A DNA stretch of 64,000 bases from Pedobacter sp. ASV28 (GTDB taxonomy: Bacteria > Bacteroidota > Bacteroidia > Sphingobacteriales > Sphingobacteriaceae): the NCBI RefSeq assembly GCF_016428855.1, contig NZ_JAELTN010000003.1, forward strand, positions 62,001 to 126,000, written 5' to 3'. The notes beneath the pieces are model-generated. The model was not told the origin of the DNA. It searched no databases and saw nothing but the letters and a program-made list of their open reading frames with translations. A program made the translations under genes and the position numbers. Positions 1-8,514 of the stretch are shown one piece after another; positions within the stretch are counted from its first letter, which is position 1, and every line of letters begins with the position of its first letter.

Positions 1-533
1 ACCGCTACGCCGTCATTAAATAAAGATTCCCCAGCAACCTTGGTTTCCAGCGATTTTTTTACCTTGGCTTGCTTTAAAACACCCATTACGGCAATGGGGT
101 CGGTAGGGGAGATTAGAGCGCCAAAAAGCAGACAGTAGATAAAAGGAATGTGGAGGCCAAATAATGGTACGATATAATAAAAGAGACCACCTACTGCAAA
201 GGTGGAAATGATTACACTTACGGTAGAGAAAATGATAATTGGCCCACGTTGTTCCTTAAGGTCTTTTAGGTTGATATGGATGGCCCCTGCAAATAGAAGG
301 AAGTTTAACATGGCCCCCATAAGTACTTCAGTAAAATCTACATCTTTTAGAAGTTGTGAGAAATGGGTGAAGGTTTTAGGGAAAATATGACCTGTAACTA
401 CCAATAATATAGAAGAGATCATGGCAATGATCATAATTCCTATGGTGGAGGGTAATTTAAGGTAGCGTAGGTTAAGGTAGGCAAAAAAAGAGGCGAGGAC
501 AATAAGGACAGAAAACGAATAGTATAGCTCCAT
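1..533 (-). CDS. Na+/H+ antiporter, CPA1 family (C-terminus cut by window start)
   Basis: The ORF begins with ATG at 533-531 and runs off the left edge, giving about 177 N-terminal residues. The translation begins MELYYSFSVLIVLASFFAYL and shows repeated hydrophobic helices. The segment FGALISPTDPIAVMGVLK is the conserved SPTDP(I/V)AV motif of the CPA1 cation:proton antiporters (NhaP/NHE type), followed by ESLFNDGVAV, another hallmark of the ion-binding core. It should be an inner-membrane carrier exchanging protons for Na+ or K+, used in pH and salt homeostasis. It is divergent from the ribosomal protein L31 gene, with about 420 bases between them. Subfamily and ion specificity cannot be read from this fragment. 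Confidence 0.9.
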   Translation of the reverse strand, partial: MELYYSFSVLIVLASFFAYLNLRYLKLPSTIGIMIIAMISSILLVVTGHIFPKTFTHFSQLLKDVDFTEVLMGAMLNFLLFAGAIHINLKDLKEQRGPIIIFSTVSVIISTFAVGGLFYYIVPLFGLHIPFIYCLLFGALISPTDPIAVMGVLKQAKVKKSLETKVAGESLFNDGVA

Positions 534-953
534 GGATAATATTTAAAAAGTTTTAATATGCGGTGTAAATTCGCAATATATAAAAAAATGCTTTTTTGAT
601 CAAGTAAACCTAGGGCGATGACGTGATGGAGAAAGTAGGTGGTAGGTATTCATTTTGGACCGTAACCTAAGTAATGGATTTAAAATCCTTGTCTTTCTAG
701 CTAGTTTAGAAGTGATGAGCCTATCATCTCGAGATTAAATGAAATCGATCTTTAACAGGCTTTGGGTGATATGTTTATTTGATTTAGAAAATATTTCTTT
801 ACTGCTTGTATTATAAAAATAAAATTAGGATATTTGCATCCTCTAAAATAGAGATAGAAAAGACAATAAGGAATACCATAGGCGTAGTTGCCAGCAAATT
901 GCAAAATATGTTCTTGGTGTTTCTATTTAAATAAAACTTAAATAACATTCCAA
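534..953. other. Intergenic region between divergent antiporter and L31 genes
   Basis: No coding sequence of convincing length is seen in either strand. The region must hold the promoters of the two flanking divergent genes. A short inverted repeat, AGGAT-6 nt-ATCCT, lies near 828-843, about 110 bases before the L31 gene. I could not identify a Zur box or a structured ribosomal-protein leader with confidence. Confidence 0.4.
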
Positions 954-1202
954 ATGAAAAAAGATTTGCATCCATCAAGCTACAGATTTGTAGTATTTAA
1001 AGATATGTCTAACGACTATGCTTTTTTAACAAAATCTTGCGTTGATACTAAAGAGACTATCAAATGGGAAGATGGAAATGAGTATCCATTGTACAAGTTA
1101 GAGATTTCTCATACTTCGCACCCTTTTTATACTGGTAAAATGAAATTGGTAGATACAGCAGGTCGTATCGATAAGTTCAAAAACCGTTACGCTAAAAAAT
1201 AA
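954..1202 (+). CDS. rpmE2: 50S ribosomal protein L31, type B
   Basis: An 82-residue protein beginning [19 protein letters not shown], with the type B L31 features HP-Y near the N-terminus, F-T-SCV in the middle, and HPFYTG followed by [10 protein letters not shown] at the C-terminus. It lacks the paired CxxC zinc ligands of type A L31, so it is the zinc-independent form. It is a component of the large ribosomal subunit and bridges to the small subunit. In many bacteria the zinc-free paralogue is expressed under zinc limitation, but I see no evidence here for or against that. It is a single-gene unit followed directly by a strong terminator. Confidence 0.95.
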   Translation: MKKDLHPSSYRFVVFKDMSNDYAFLTKSCVDTKETIKWEDGNEYPLYKLEISHTSHPFYTGKMKLVDTAGRIDKFKNRYAKK

Positions 1203-1227
1203 TTTTAGTTTAAATAACATATTTTTT

Positions 1228-1260
1228 AAAGTCCCGAAGCTTTTGCTCGGGACTTTTTTT
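1228..1260 (+). terminator. Rho-independent terminator after rpmE2
   Basis: AAAGTCCCGA and TCGGGACTTT form a 10-bp perfect stem around a 9-nt loop, followed by a run of T. It lies 26 bases after the L31 stop codon and just before the next gene's start, so it separates the two transcripts. Confidence 0.9.
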
Positions 1261-1273
1261 ATTTTTGTTGCTT

Positions 1274-2428
1274 ATGACAATCAATCTATTTGATGATAAG
1301 TCTTGGTTCTCGCTACGGCCTTTGACCCTTACCCGCCCTACAGCCAATTTAAGGATCGGTATATTAACCATTGCTGAAAAATGGGCTAAATATTTGAAAG
1401 CAGACTTTGGTTTTGTTACCCAAGATTATTTGCAACATAAATATGCTTCAATAAGCTCCGCCTTATTTATCAATGGGGCAATATGTCCTGATGAAGCTTT
1501 GCTTGAAGCTATTGTAGCCCTAAAAGAAGGAGAGGTTTTGGTAAAGAAAGAGTTAGTCATTGCCTATCACTCTAGCCAAAAAATGACTTATCAGCAAGCT
1601 AAATCAATTTTAAAGCCGATCGGTTTTGGCAAAGCGTTCCACCATATCGTTTATCCTGAACATATTTTTGGTTATAATGCTGAAGAAATCAAAAAAGATT
1701 TTGCGCTAATTACAAAAGGCAGATCTTCAGGTAAAATAAGCAGTACGAACACCCTATTAGGAGACCATGTATTTTTTGAAGAAGGTGCCAATGCAGAATG
1801 TGCCAACCTAAACAGTTTACAAGGCCCTATCTATTTGGCCAAAAATGCTGAGATTTGGGAAGGCAGTAGTATTCGTGGGGCTTTTGCACTTGGAGAGAAT
1901 TCTTCTACTAAAATGGGGACTAAGATTTACGCTGGTACGTCTATTGGGCATAACTGTAGGGTAGGTGGAGAGATCAACAACATTGTGATTTGGGGCAATT
2001 CCTCAAAAGGACATGATGGTTACATGGGGAATTCTGTAATGGGCGAGTGGTGCAATTTGGGTGCCGATACCAATAACTCTAACCTTAAAAACAATTATTC
2101 ACCTGTTAAACTTTATGATTACGAGACTGGGCAGATGCGTAGTACTGGCCTGCAATTTTGTGGAGTAATTATTGGCGACCATAGCAAGGCGGGAATTAAT
2201 ACCATGTTTAATACAGGGACAGTAGTTGGTGTAAGTGCCAATGTATATGGCGCTGGTTTTCCTCCAAATTTTATAGCAGACTTTAGTTGGGGAGGAGCGG
2301 ATGGTTTTGTTCCTTATCAGATCGATAAGATGTTTGAAACGGCCAAAATAATGATGGCAAGAAAAAACATTGAATTGACCACAATAGACCAAAATATTTT
2401 ATCGCACGTTTTTGAAATAACAAAATAA
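1274..2428 (+). CDS. GlmU-like putative sugar nucleotidyltransferase with left-handed beta-helix C-terminus
   Basis: A protein of about 384 residues resembling the Bacteroidota GlmU-like family (nucleotidyltransferase-like N-terminus plus hexapeptide-repeat acyltransferase-like C-terminus). The N-terminus reads MTINLFDDKSWFSLRPLTLT followed by RPTANLRIGILTIAEKW, the family signature. Residues from about 180 onward show hexapeptide periodicity typical of a left-handed beta-helix (for example GDHVFFEEGANAECANL, and later GVIIGDHSKAGINTMFNTG). I chose ATG at 1274; an in-frame TTG at 1265 would sit against the preceding terminator. The family is usually annotated as a sugar nucleotidyl or acetyltransferase, but the exact substrate is not known to me. 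It lies 92 bases before tpiA, in the same direction. Confidence 0.8.
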   Translation: MTINLFDDKSWFSLRPLTLTRPTANLRIGILTIAEKWAKYLKADFGFVTQDYLQHKYASISSALFINGAICPDEALLEAIVALKEGEVLVKKELVIAYHSSQKMTYQQAKSILKPIGFGKAFHHIVYPEHIFGYNAEEIKKDFALITKGRSSGKISSTNTLLGDHVFFEEGANAECANLNSLQGPIYLAKNAEIWEGSSIRGAFALGENSSTKMGTKIYAGTSIGHNCRVGGEINNIVIWGNSSKGHDGYMGNSVMGEWCNLGADTNNSNLKNNYSPVKLYDYETGQMRSTGLQFCGVIIGDHSKAGINTMFNTGTVVGVSANVYGAGFPPNFIADFSWGGADGFVPYQIDKMFETAKIMMARKNIELTTIDQNILSHVFEITK

Positions 2429-2520
2429 GACATTTTTATCAATACACATTATGATGGAGAATTGCAGGTTTAAGACCCGGATTCAAACATCACCACCTTC
2501 AAACCTTATATAATATTATA

Positions 2521-3282
2521 ATGAGAAAAAAAATAGTAGCTGGAAACTGGAAAATGAACATGGATTATAACGAAGGCATATCGTTATTTTCTGAAATCGT
2601 CAACATGGTAAGAGACGAGAAAAAAGGTGATCAGGTAGCGGTAATCTGTGCACCGTTTATTCATTTGAACAGTTTGGCACAGCTGTCGTCTGGAGTAGTG
2701 AAAATTGGGGCACAAAATTGCCATCAGAACGAAAGTGGTGCCTACACTGGCGAAATTTCTGCAAAAATGATCAAATCTACCGGAAGCGACTATGTAATTA
2801 TTGGACACTCAGAACGCAGACAGTATTTTGCTGAAACTGATGTATTATTGTCCGAAAAAACGACAACTGCTTTAAAACATAATTTAACACCTATCTTTTG
2901 TATAGGAGAAACCTTGGATGAAAGAAATAGCGGCAGTTATTTTCAGGTAATTGAAAGACAGCTTACAGATGGTGTATTTAATTTAAGTGCTGAAGATTTT
3001 TCGAAGATTGTTTTGGCTTATGAACCAGTTTGGGCCATTGGTACAGGCTTAACGGCTACGCCAGAGCAGGCACAGGATATCCATGCTTTTATTAGGGCAA
3101 AAATTGAGTCTAAATATGGGGTGAATATAGCTGATGATACTACTATCCTATATGGTGGAAGCTGTAATGCCAAAAATGCTCCGGAGCTTTTTGCCCAACA
3201 TGACATCGATGGTGGTTTAATTGGAGGGGCTTCTTTAAAATCACGTGATTTTACAGATATCGTTAAAGCATTAAATTCCTAA
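2521..3282 (+). CDS. tpiA: Triosephosphate isomerase
   Basis: A 253-residue TIM-barrel enzyme interconverting dihydroxyacetone phosphate and glyceraldehyde 3-phosphate in glycolysis and gluconeogenesis. The catalytic residues are visible: Asn9 and Lys11 in GNWKMN, His96 in IIGHSERR and Glu168 in AYEPVWAIGTG. The phosphate-binding segments YGGSCNAKN and GGLIGGASL follow. Length matches the family (about 250). The stop codon TAA shares one base with the ATG of prmA, so the two genes are translationally coupled in one transcript. No oddities are seen. Confidence 0.98.
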   Translation: MRKKIVAGNWKMNMDYNEGISLFSEIVNMVRDEKKGDQVAVICAPFIHLNSLAQLSSGVVKIGAQNCHQNESGAYTGEISAKMIKSTGSDYVIIGHSERRQYFAETDVLLSEKTTTALKHNLTPIFCIGETLDERNSGSYFQVIERQLTDGVFNLSAEDFSKIVLAYEPVWAIGTGLTATPEQAQDIHAFIRAKIESKYGVNIADDTTILYGGSCNAKNAPELFAQHDIDGGLIGGASLKSRDFTDIVKALNS

Positions 3283-4115
3283 TGAACTATATAAAGGTTA
3301 GTTTTGGCTTTGATCATATTGAAGATTATCAACAAGATATTCTGATAGCGGAGCTTGCGGAAATAGGTTTCGATACCTTTGAAGATACGCCTACGGGTTT
3401 TGACGCCTTTGTGGTGGAGCAACAATTTGAGGAGGCTGAGTTGGAGCGGATGCTTGCCGAGCAAGATTTTGAATGTCATTATGAAGTGAAGCCCATTGCT
3501 TCGCAGAATTGGAACGAAGAATGGGAGAAGAATTTTAGCCCTTTGATTATTAGTGATGACTGTTATGTAAGGGCAACTTTTCACGAGGCAAAGCCTAAAT
3601 ATCGTTATGAAATTGTAATTGATCCTAAAATGGCCTTTGGTACCGGGCATCATCAAACAACCACAATGATGATGCAATATATACTGGAAACAGATTTTCT
3701 TGGCAAAAAGGTACTGGATATGGGCGCTGGAACAGCTATTTTGGGGATTTTGGCTTCTAAACGCGGAGCTAAACAGGTAGTTGCTATTGATTACGATGAA
3801 GTCTGCTATGAAAGTGCAATAGACAATGCCCAATTAAATCATGTTGATAATTTAGTTTCACTTTGTGGGAGTAAGGAGGCTATTCCAGATGAAACCTTTG
3901 ATATCATTTTGGCTAATATCAACCGAAATATCCTTTTGGATCAAATTTATCGTTATGCAGAAGTGCTAAAAATTGATGGAGAGATCTTCTTTAGTGGTTT
4001 TTATGAAACACCAGATTTGGATATCATTAAGGTACACTGTGAGCAATTTGGCCTCTATTATGTAAGCCATAAGAAAATTAATGATTGGGTAGCAGCAAAG
4101 TTTGTAAAAAGTTAG
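3282..4115 (+). CDS. prmA: Ribosomal protein L11 methyltransferase
   Basis: A 277-residue class I SAM-dependent methyltransferase. The segment IDPKMAFGTGHHQTT is the PrmA signature. The SAM-binding motif I is VLDMGAGTAILGILA, followed by the acidic end of strand beta-2 in VVAIDYD. The motif ILANINRNIL corresponds to the N-P/N-x catalytic-loop region of PrmA. The enzyme trimethylates lysine and N-terminal amines of ribosomal protein L11 in the cytoplasm. It overlaps the tpiA stop by one base, so co-expression with tpiA is likely. The downstream gap contains a 12-bp inverted repeat. Confidence 0.95.
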   Translation: MNYIKVSFGFDHIEDYQQDILIAELAEIGFDTFEDTPTGFDAFVVEQQFEEAELERMLAEQDFECHYEVKPIASQNWNEEWEKNFSPLIISDDCYVRATFHEAKPKYRYEIVIDPKMAFGTGHHQTTTMMMQYILETDFLGKKVLDMGAGTAILGILASKRGAKQVVAIDYDEVCYESAIDNAQLNHVDNLVSLCGSKEAIPDETFDIILANINRNILLDQIYRYAEVLKIDGEIFFSGFYETPDLDIIKVHCEQFGLYYVSHKKINDWVAAKFVKS

Positions 4116-4128
4116 ACAGTAAGGTGAT

Positions 4129-4179
4129 AAAGCTGAAAGGCGGTAAGAAGATATAAGAGAACTACAACCTTTCAGCTTT
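4129..4179. repeat. Inverted repeat between prmA and mpl
   Basis: AAAGCTGAAAGG (4129-4140) and its exact reverse complement CCTTTCAGCTTT (4168-4179) flank a 27-nt spacer. It lies just after the prmA stop and before the next ATG. There is no T-run, so it is more likely a small intergenic palindromic element or mRNA-stabilising hairpin than a classical terminator. Confidence 0.6.
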
Positions 4180-4196
4180 CCAATTCTAAACATCAT

Positions 4197-5549
4197 ATGC
4201 GGATACATTTAATAGCAGTAGGTGGTGCGGCCATGCACAATTTGGCCATTGCCCTACATAAAAAAGGTTTTGAGGTTACAGGATCTGATGATGTAATTTA
4301 CGAACCTTCCAGTAGCAGATTAGCAAAATATGGCTTATTGCCAGCTCAAATGGGTTGGGACGAACGGAGGATTGGTTCCGATATTGATGTGGTGATCTTG
4401 GGGATGCATGCCCGTATAGATAATCCAGAACTATTAAAAGCGCAAGAGCTGGGACTAAAAATATATTCTTACCCTGCTTATATCTATGAGCAATCTAAAG
4501 ATAAATTAAGGGTGGTAATAGGCGGGAGCCATGGCAAAACGACCATTACTTCCATGATCTTGCATGTGCTAAATTATTATCAAAAAGATTTTGATTATTT
4601 GGTAGGCGCGCAATTGAATGGATTTGATACCATGGTGAAGATTACCGATTCGGCTCCCGTAATTATTATTGAAGGCGATGAATACCTTGCCTCTCCAATA
4701 GATAGAAGGCCAAAATTCCATCTATATCATGCTAATATTGCTGTAATTAGTGGGATTGCCTGGGACCATATTAATGTTTTCCCAACTTTCGAAGACTATG
4801 TATTACAGTTTTCGAAATTTATTGATACCATTACCCCAAGGGGAAAACTGATCTATTGTGATAATGATATTGAACTAAAGCTTACGGTTGAACAGTCGAC
4901 CGCAAGTATAGAAAAAATACCCTATGCTATTCCGGAACATGAGGTAATTGATGGAATTACCTATCTTTTACCGCAAAGAACACCTTTAAAAGTATTTGGC
5001 GACCATAACCTAATGAACTTGAATGCGGCCAAACTCGTTTGTGAACAATTGGGGATTGGCCAGGAAGAATTCTATAAAGCGATAGCCTCATTTTCTGGAG
5101 CTGCTAAAAGATTAGAATTATTAAGCGCGGTAAACCAAACCAATGTTTATAAAGACTTTGCACATTCTCCTTCTAAACTCAAAGCCACACTAAATGCAGT
5201 GAAAGATCAATTTAAGGGAAGAAAATTGGTGGCCATGATCGAGTTGCATACTTTCAGTAGCTTAAATAAGGTGTTTTTGCAAGAGTACAAAGATTCGATG
5301 AAGGCTGCGGATGTAGCGATCGTATATATAGACGACCATACTTTTACTCAAAAACAGATGGAACCATTAACGGCCAATGACATCCAGTTGGCTTTTAACG
5401 ATAATAACATTCTGTTTTTTAGTAACCGGTCTAAGCTGGAAGAATATCTTAAAAACCTAGATTTTAAAAATGCAAATCTACTTTTGATGAGCTCAGGTAA
5501 TTATGCGGGAATGGATCTGCTGACTTTGGCTAAGGAACTGAAATCTTAA
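4197..5549 (+). CDS. mpl: Mur ligase family protein, Mpl type (UDP-MurNAc:murein tripeptide ligase)
   Basis: A 450-residue Mur ligase. The N-terminal Rossmann-like domain starts MRIHLIAVGGAAMHNLAIAL. The ATP P-loop is GGSHGKTTITSMIL near residue 108, and the central domain has IIEGDEYLASP and the ISGIAWDHINVFPT segment. The C-terminal domain carries KDFAHSPSKLKATLNAVK. Mpl reattaches recovered L-Ala-gamma-D-Glu-meso-DAP tripeptide to UDP-MurNAc in peptidoglycan recycling. The absence of an MurC-type N-terminal GIGG motif and the GGAAM variant favour Mpl over MurC. An XRE regulator follows after 10 bases, so they probably share a transcript. The Mpl assignment is from family pattern; MurC-like activity is the alternative. 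Confidence 0.85.
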   Translation: MRIHLIAVGGAAMHNLAIALHKKGFEVTGSDDVIYEPSSSRLAKYGLLPAQMGWDERRIGSDIDVVILGMHARIDNPELLKAQELGLKIYSYPAYIYEQSKDKLRVVIGGSHGKTTITSMILHVLNYYQKDFDYLVGAQLNGFDTMVKITDSAPVIIIEGDEYLASPIDRRPKFHLYHANIAVISGIAWDHINVFPTFEDYVLQFSKFIDTITPRGKLIYCDNDIELKLTVEQSTASIEKIPYAIPEHEVIDGITYLLPQRTPLKVFGDHNLMNLNAAKLVCEQLGIGQEEFYKAIASFSGAAKRLELLSAVNQTNVYKDFAHSPSKLKATLNAVKDQFKGRKLVAMIELHTFSSLNKVFLQEYKDSMKAADVAIVYIDDHTFTQKQMEPLTANDIQLAFNDNNILFFSNRSKLEEYLKNLDFKNANLLLMSSGNYAGMDLLTLAKELKS

Positions 5550-5559
5550 AATTAGGGCA

Positions 5560-5907
5560 TTGGCAACGAATTTACTTACAAAACAAGTAGGCAGCAGCAT
5601 CAAGCACCTGCGCTTGGCCAAAGGAATTGGTCAAACTGAAGTTGCCCTTGCCTTAGGTATTTCTGTTGCGGCACTTTCCAAGATAGAGGCAGGACTAACT
5701 GATATCAATCTTTCTAGGTTGGCACAGATCGCCAAATATTTTCAGGTTTCCATTATTTCTATCCTATCAAAAGATATAGTAAGCGAAGTATCCGAAAATA
5801 CAATAGATGAATTTGTAGAGCTAAAAAATAAGCTTGCCGACAAGGAAAAGGAAGTCGTAAAACTTCAGAAAAAGGTGATTGATCTTTACGAAAAACTAGG
5901 ACTATAA
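5560..5907 (+). CDS. XRE-family helix-turn-helix regulator
   Basis: A 115-residue protein with an N-terminal Cro/C1-type HTH (about residues 10-68: IKHLRLAKGIGQTEVALALG, then AALSKIEAGLTDINLSRLAQ) and a C-terminal coiled coil (about 85-112, rich in Lys/Glu with heptad Leu/Val). The start is TTG at 5560, since there is no in-frame ATG before the HTH. The start lies 10 bases after the mpl stop, so it is likely expressed with it. This HTH-plus-coiled-coil architecture is common in Bacteroidota; targets are unknown. Confidence 0.8.
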   Translation: MATNLLTKQVGSSIKHLRLAKGIGQTEVALALGISVAALSKIEAGLTDINLSRLAQIAKYFQVSIISILSKDIVSEVSENTIDEFVELKNKLADKEKEVVKLQKKVIDLYEKLGL

Positions 5908-6004
5908 TAAAAAATGAATCTATCGAAAACCTTACCATAGATAGGTACATAGCTCTTAAAATAACATTCAGTTAACAATATTCCTTGCTCAAAAGGTTAA
6001 ATTT

Positions 6005-6026
6005 ATAACATAAATAAAAATGTTAT
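6005..6026 (+). promoter_or_regulatory. Hairpin overlapping the start codon of the DJ-1/PfpI gene
   Basis: ATAACAT (6005-6011) and ATGTTAT (6020-6026) form a 7-bp stem with an 8-nt loop whose 3' arm runs into the ATG at 6025. The AT-rich stem is weak. It could modulate translation initiation, but I have no further support. Confidence 0.3.
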
Positions 6027-6603
6027 GAGTAAAAGAATTTTAATGTTAGCAGGCGACTTTGTAGAAGATTACGAAGTAATGGTGCCTTTTCAGGCCTTAA
6101 AATCTATTGGTTTGCAAGTTGATGTGGTGTGTCCAGATAAGAAGGCTGGAGAGGTAGTGCCTACTGCGGTACACGATTTTGTAGGTGATCAAACTTACAT
6201 AGAATTGAGAGGGCACAATTTTGTGCTTAACAAGAACTTTGATGAAGTTAATTTGTCAGATTATGATGGTCTATACGTTTGTGGGGGCAGGGCTCCAGAA
6301 TACATTAGGTTAAATGAAAAAGTACTGGATTATACGCGTCATTTTTTTAATGAAAATAAACCTGTTGCGGCCATTTGTCATGGCATACAGATACTAACGG
6401 CAGCTGGTGTGCTGAAGGGTAGGACATTGACAGCCTATGTAGCGGTAGGACCGGATATTAATTTGGCAGGCGGTACATGGAAAAATATACCAGCCGATGC
6501 TGCTATTGTAGATGGAAACTTAGTGACTTCGCCAGCATGGCCCGGACATCCCGCAATTTTAAAGGAGTTTTATCAGCTTTTGGGCATCTCGATCAACATT
6601 TAG
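6025..6603 (+). CDS. DJ-1/PfpI family protein
   Basis: A 192-residue class I glutamine amidotransferase-like protein of the DJ-1/PfpI superfamily. The start [20 protein letters not shown] contains the Glu preceding the nucleophile elbow partner. The nucleophile motif is [20 protein letters not shown], with the cysteine followed by His. The segment [14 protein letters not shown] is the oxyanion and Glu region, and the C-terminus includes [12 protein letters not shown]. Members act as proteases, glyoxalases or deglycases, so the exact reaction is open. It converges with the following gene across an 88-base gap with a long inverted repeat. Confidence 0.88.
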   Translation: MSKRILMLAGDFVEDYEVMVPFQALKSIGLQVDVVCPDKKAGEVVPTAVHDFVGDQTYIELRGHNFVLNKNFDEVNLSDYDGLYVCGGRAPEYIRLNEKVLDYTRHFFNENKPVAAICHGIQILTAAGVLKGRTLTAYVAVGPDINLAGGTWKNIPADAAIVDGNLVTSPAWPGHPAILKEFYQLLGISINI

Positions 6604-6614
6604 CCGTAATAATC

Positions 6615-6681
6615 TTCCAGATAGCAGCGCTATATGCCCTAAAACGCATTATAAAGAAACAGTCAGGGCTGCTATCTGGAA
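6615..6681. repeat. 14-bp perfect inverted repeat in a convergent gap
   Basis: TTCCAGATAGCAGC (6615-6628) and GCTGCTATCTGGAA (6668-6681) are exact reverse complements separated by 39 nt. They fill the space between two convergent genes. Neither side has a T-run, although the element is placed where a bidirectional terminator would be. It may also be a short palindromic intergenic element. Confidence 0.65.
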
Positions 6682-6691
6682 TTGCTTTAGG

Positions 6692-7810
6692 TTAGAATAT
6701 TTTTTTCATGGTGAGGTGTTTCTTCCCAAATTTAGCCCCGGTTGCTTCATGTATGGCAAGCATTTTTTCATTAAAGTCGCCGACCCATGAAAGTTCCAGT
6801 TCCGTATACTGATTTTTAGGCAATACATATTCTCCAAGCTTTATGAACAAGGCAGACTCCAGACCATGTTTTTGATAAGCTTGTTTGGTGCCCATTACAA
6901 TGGCCCTCATACGTTTTACCCCAGCCCATCGCCTATAGGCAAATTTTAGCTTTTCCAATAATCCAAGTTTGCCATTAAATCCTTTGATCATTTGATTGGC
7001 ATCTGGAATGATGACTACAAATGATGCTGGGTCGCCATTGTGATAGGCAAACCAGATCAGGTGCTCATCCATAATCACTGCCATTTGCCTGAAACTTTCT
7101 TGCAGGGTTTCCCTCTTTATAGGAACGAAGTTCTCAAAATCTTTCCATCCGTCATTATAGATTTCCATGAGATCGTCGATGTATTTCTCTGCATTTTTTT
7201 TGCTGAAATGTTGGAAGGAATAATTGGGTTTTGAGGCTACCCAATTGGCAATTTTGGTAAACCTGGCAGGAAAAGGAATGGTTAAATCTATAATATTGGT
7301 GAGTTGCTCATAAACGGTTTCAAAACCATAAGCGGTAAAAAACTGATGATAATAAGGAAGGTGATAGTTCATGCCATAGGACGCGGGAATAAAGCCTTCT
7401 ATCAAAAGTCCCCAAAAATTATCATTCTCGCCAAAGTTTATAGGCCCCTCCATTGCCTTCATCCCTTTAGCTTGTAGCCATTTTTTTGCCGTTTCAAATA
7501 ACAGGAATGCCGCATTTTGATCATTTATGCATTCAAAAAAACCCATTCCACCAGTAGGTATATCATAAGAATATGCCTTTTTTTCATTAATAAAGGCTGC
7601 CACTCTTCCAATCGTTTCGTTTTGCTCATCTAGCAAGATCCATCTGGTACATTGCCCATGGGTGAAAAAAGAGTTTTTGTTTGGATCAAATACTTTTTCT
7701 ACATCTTGGTCTAGTGGGCGGATATAGGCAGGATCATGTTGATATAATTTATTGACGATGTTAAGGAATTTTTGCTGGCTAAGGGTATCTTCAACGGCTA
7801 CAATCTTCAT
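6692..7810 (-). CDS. GNAT-like acyltransferase-fold protein of unknown function
   Basis: A 372-residue cytoplasmic protein beginning MKIVAVEDTLSQQKFLNIVN. The pattern FLNIVNKLYQHDPAYIRPLD and FFTHGQC-RWILLDE-GRVAAFIN is a family common in Bacteroidota, often annotated as hypothetical or GNAT N-acetyltransferase. The N-terminal half reads like a GNAT fold (IGRVAAFINEKKA, then GGMGFFECINDQNAAFLLFE). The middle segment AMEGPINFGENDNFWGLLIE is highly family-specific. The C-terminal half contains a second acyltransferase-like region (IVMGTKQAYQKHGLESALFI). No substrate can be assigned. It is transcribed away from the acidic-protein gene's terminator and converges with the PfpI gene. Confidence 0.65.
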   Translation of the reverse strand: MKIVAVEDTLSQQKFLNIVNKLYQHDPAYIRPLDQDVEKVFDPNKNSFFTHGQCTRWILLDEQNETIGRVAAFINEKKAYSYDIPTGGMGFFECINDQNAAFLLFETAKKWLQAKGMKAMEGPINFGENDNFWGLLIEGFIPASYGMNYHLPYYHQFFTAYGFETVYEQLTNIIDLTIPFPARFTKIANWVASKPNYSFQHFSKKNAEKYIDDLMEIYNDGWKDFENFVPIKRETLQESFRQMAVIMDEHLIWFAYHNGDPASFVVIIPDANQMIKGFNGKLGLLEKLKFAYRRWAGVKRMRAIVMGTKQAYQKHGLESALFIKLGEYVLPKNQYTELELSWVGDFNEKMLAIHEATGAKFGKKHLTMKKIF

Positions 7811-7833
7811 GCTATAGGCTTAATTTTTAACAT

Positions 7834-7860
7834 AAAAAGCACCCTAAAAGGATGCTTTTT
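7834..7860 (-). terminator. Terminator after the small acidic protein gene
   Basis: AAAAAGCA-C-CC and GG-A-TGCTTTTT form a hairpin with one mismatch and a short loop. It lies between the stop of the minus-strand acidic protein gene and the start of the next minus-strand gene. Read on the minus strand it ends in a run of T. Confidence 0.75.
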
Positions 7861-7885
7861 ATGTTGAGTTCTTTATGGATTCTGG

Positions 7886-8077
7886 TTAATAATCTTCGTC
7901 TTCGTCATCATAACTCTCGAAGGTATCTAGATCATCAAGAGGCATGTCAAAGTCATCTTCATCCTCATCTACATTTTTCTCATCTTGGATGTCATCATAA
8001 TCATCATCCAATTCTTCTTTCTTAGAATTTGGCTTGCCCGTTGGCTTTTGCTGGATAGGTTTTTTTGGCGTTTTCAT
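7886..8077 (-). CDS. Small, strongly acidic hypothetical protein
   Basis: A 63-residue protein with a basic N-terminal third (MKTPKKPIQQKPTGKPNSKK) and an extremely acidic remainder rich in Asp, Glu and Tyr, ending in DDEDEDY. It is probably intrinsically disordered. It has its own downstream terminator and a long upstream region, so it looks like a genuine monocistronic gene. Such charge-segregated short proteins can bind basic partners (ribosomal proteins, nucleoid proteins) or metal ions, but no function is established here. The possibility that it is a chance ORF is reduced by the terminator 26 bases downstream. Confidence 0.65.
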   Translation of the reverse strand: MKTPKKPIQQKPTGKPNSKKEELDDDYDDIQDEKNVDEDEDDFDMPLDDLDTFESYDDEDEDY

Positions 8078-8514
8078 TACACAAAAAATTGTTAATAGTT
8101 CGAAAGTTAAATGCGCTATCTAAAATACAAAAATCTTTTCATTAGAGAAAACAAACATTGTTTTTTAGTTTTTTTAGCTAGGGTCAAAATTATAATAAAA
8201 ACATTTTTGCAGAAATTTTTTTTTACTTTTTATTAACGCTTTTTGAAGTGTTATATTTTAACAGGTTTGATCTGGGCCAAAAATAAAAAAGCGTCCTAAT
8301 TTTTAAAATCGGGACGCTTTTAACACACAAATGAAACCTGAATTGAGATATACTTTTAGGTTAGGTTAAAAAAATATCTTTGTCAATCCTATAAGAACGT
8401 TCTTAGAACAAACAATTAATGTTTGTTTAATATCTTATAACAAGTTTAGTACAAAAAAGACTCAAGGGACACTTCTATTTAGTAAGTGGTAGTGATATTT
8501 GAGTAAACGGTAAT
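8078..8514. other. Intergenic region before the acidic protein gene and after the histidine kinase
   Basis: The region holds the promoter of the acidic protein gene, a terminator at 8285-8321 for the histidine kinase transcript, and a perfect 14-bp palindrome TAAGAACGTTCTTA at 8392-8405. I see no coding sequence in it. The palindrome is centred on AACGTT and could be a protein-binding site or a chance occurrence. Confidence 0.45.
8285..8321 (-). terminator. Terminator downstream of the histidine kinase gene
   Basis: On the minus strand AAAAGCGTCC(C) pairs with GGACGCTTTT across a 13-17 nt AT-rich loop, and the 3' arm continues into a T-run. It lies about 190 bases beyond the kinase stop codon, so the transcript would have a long 3' UTR. 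Confidence 0.8.
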
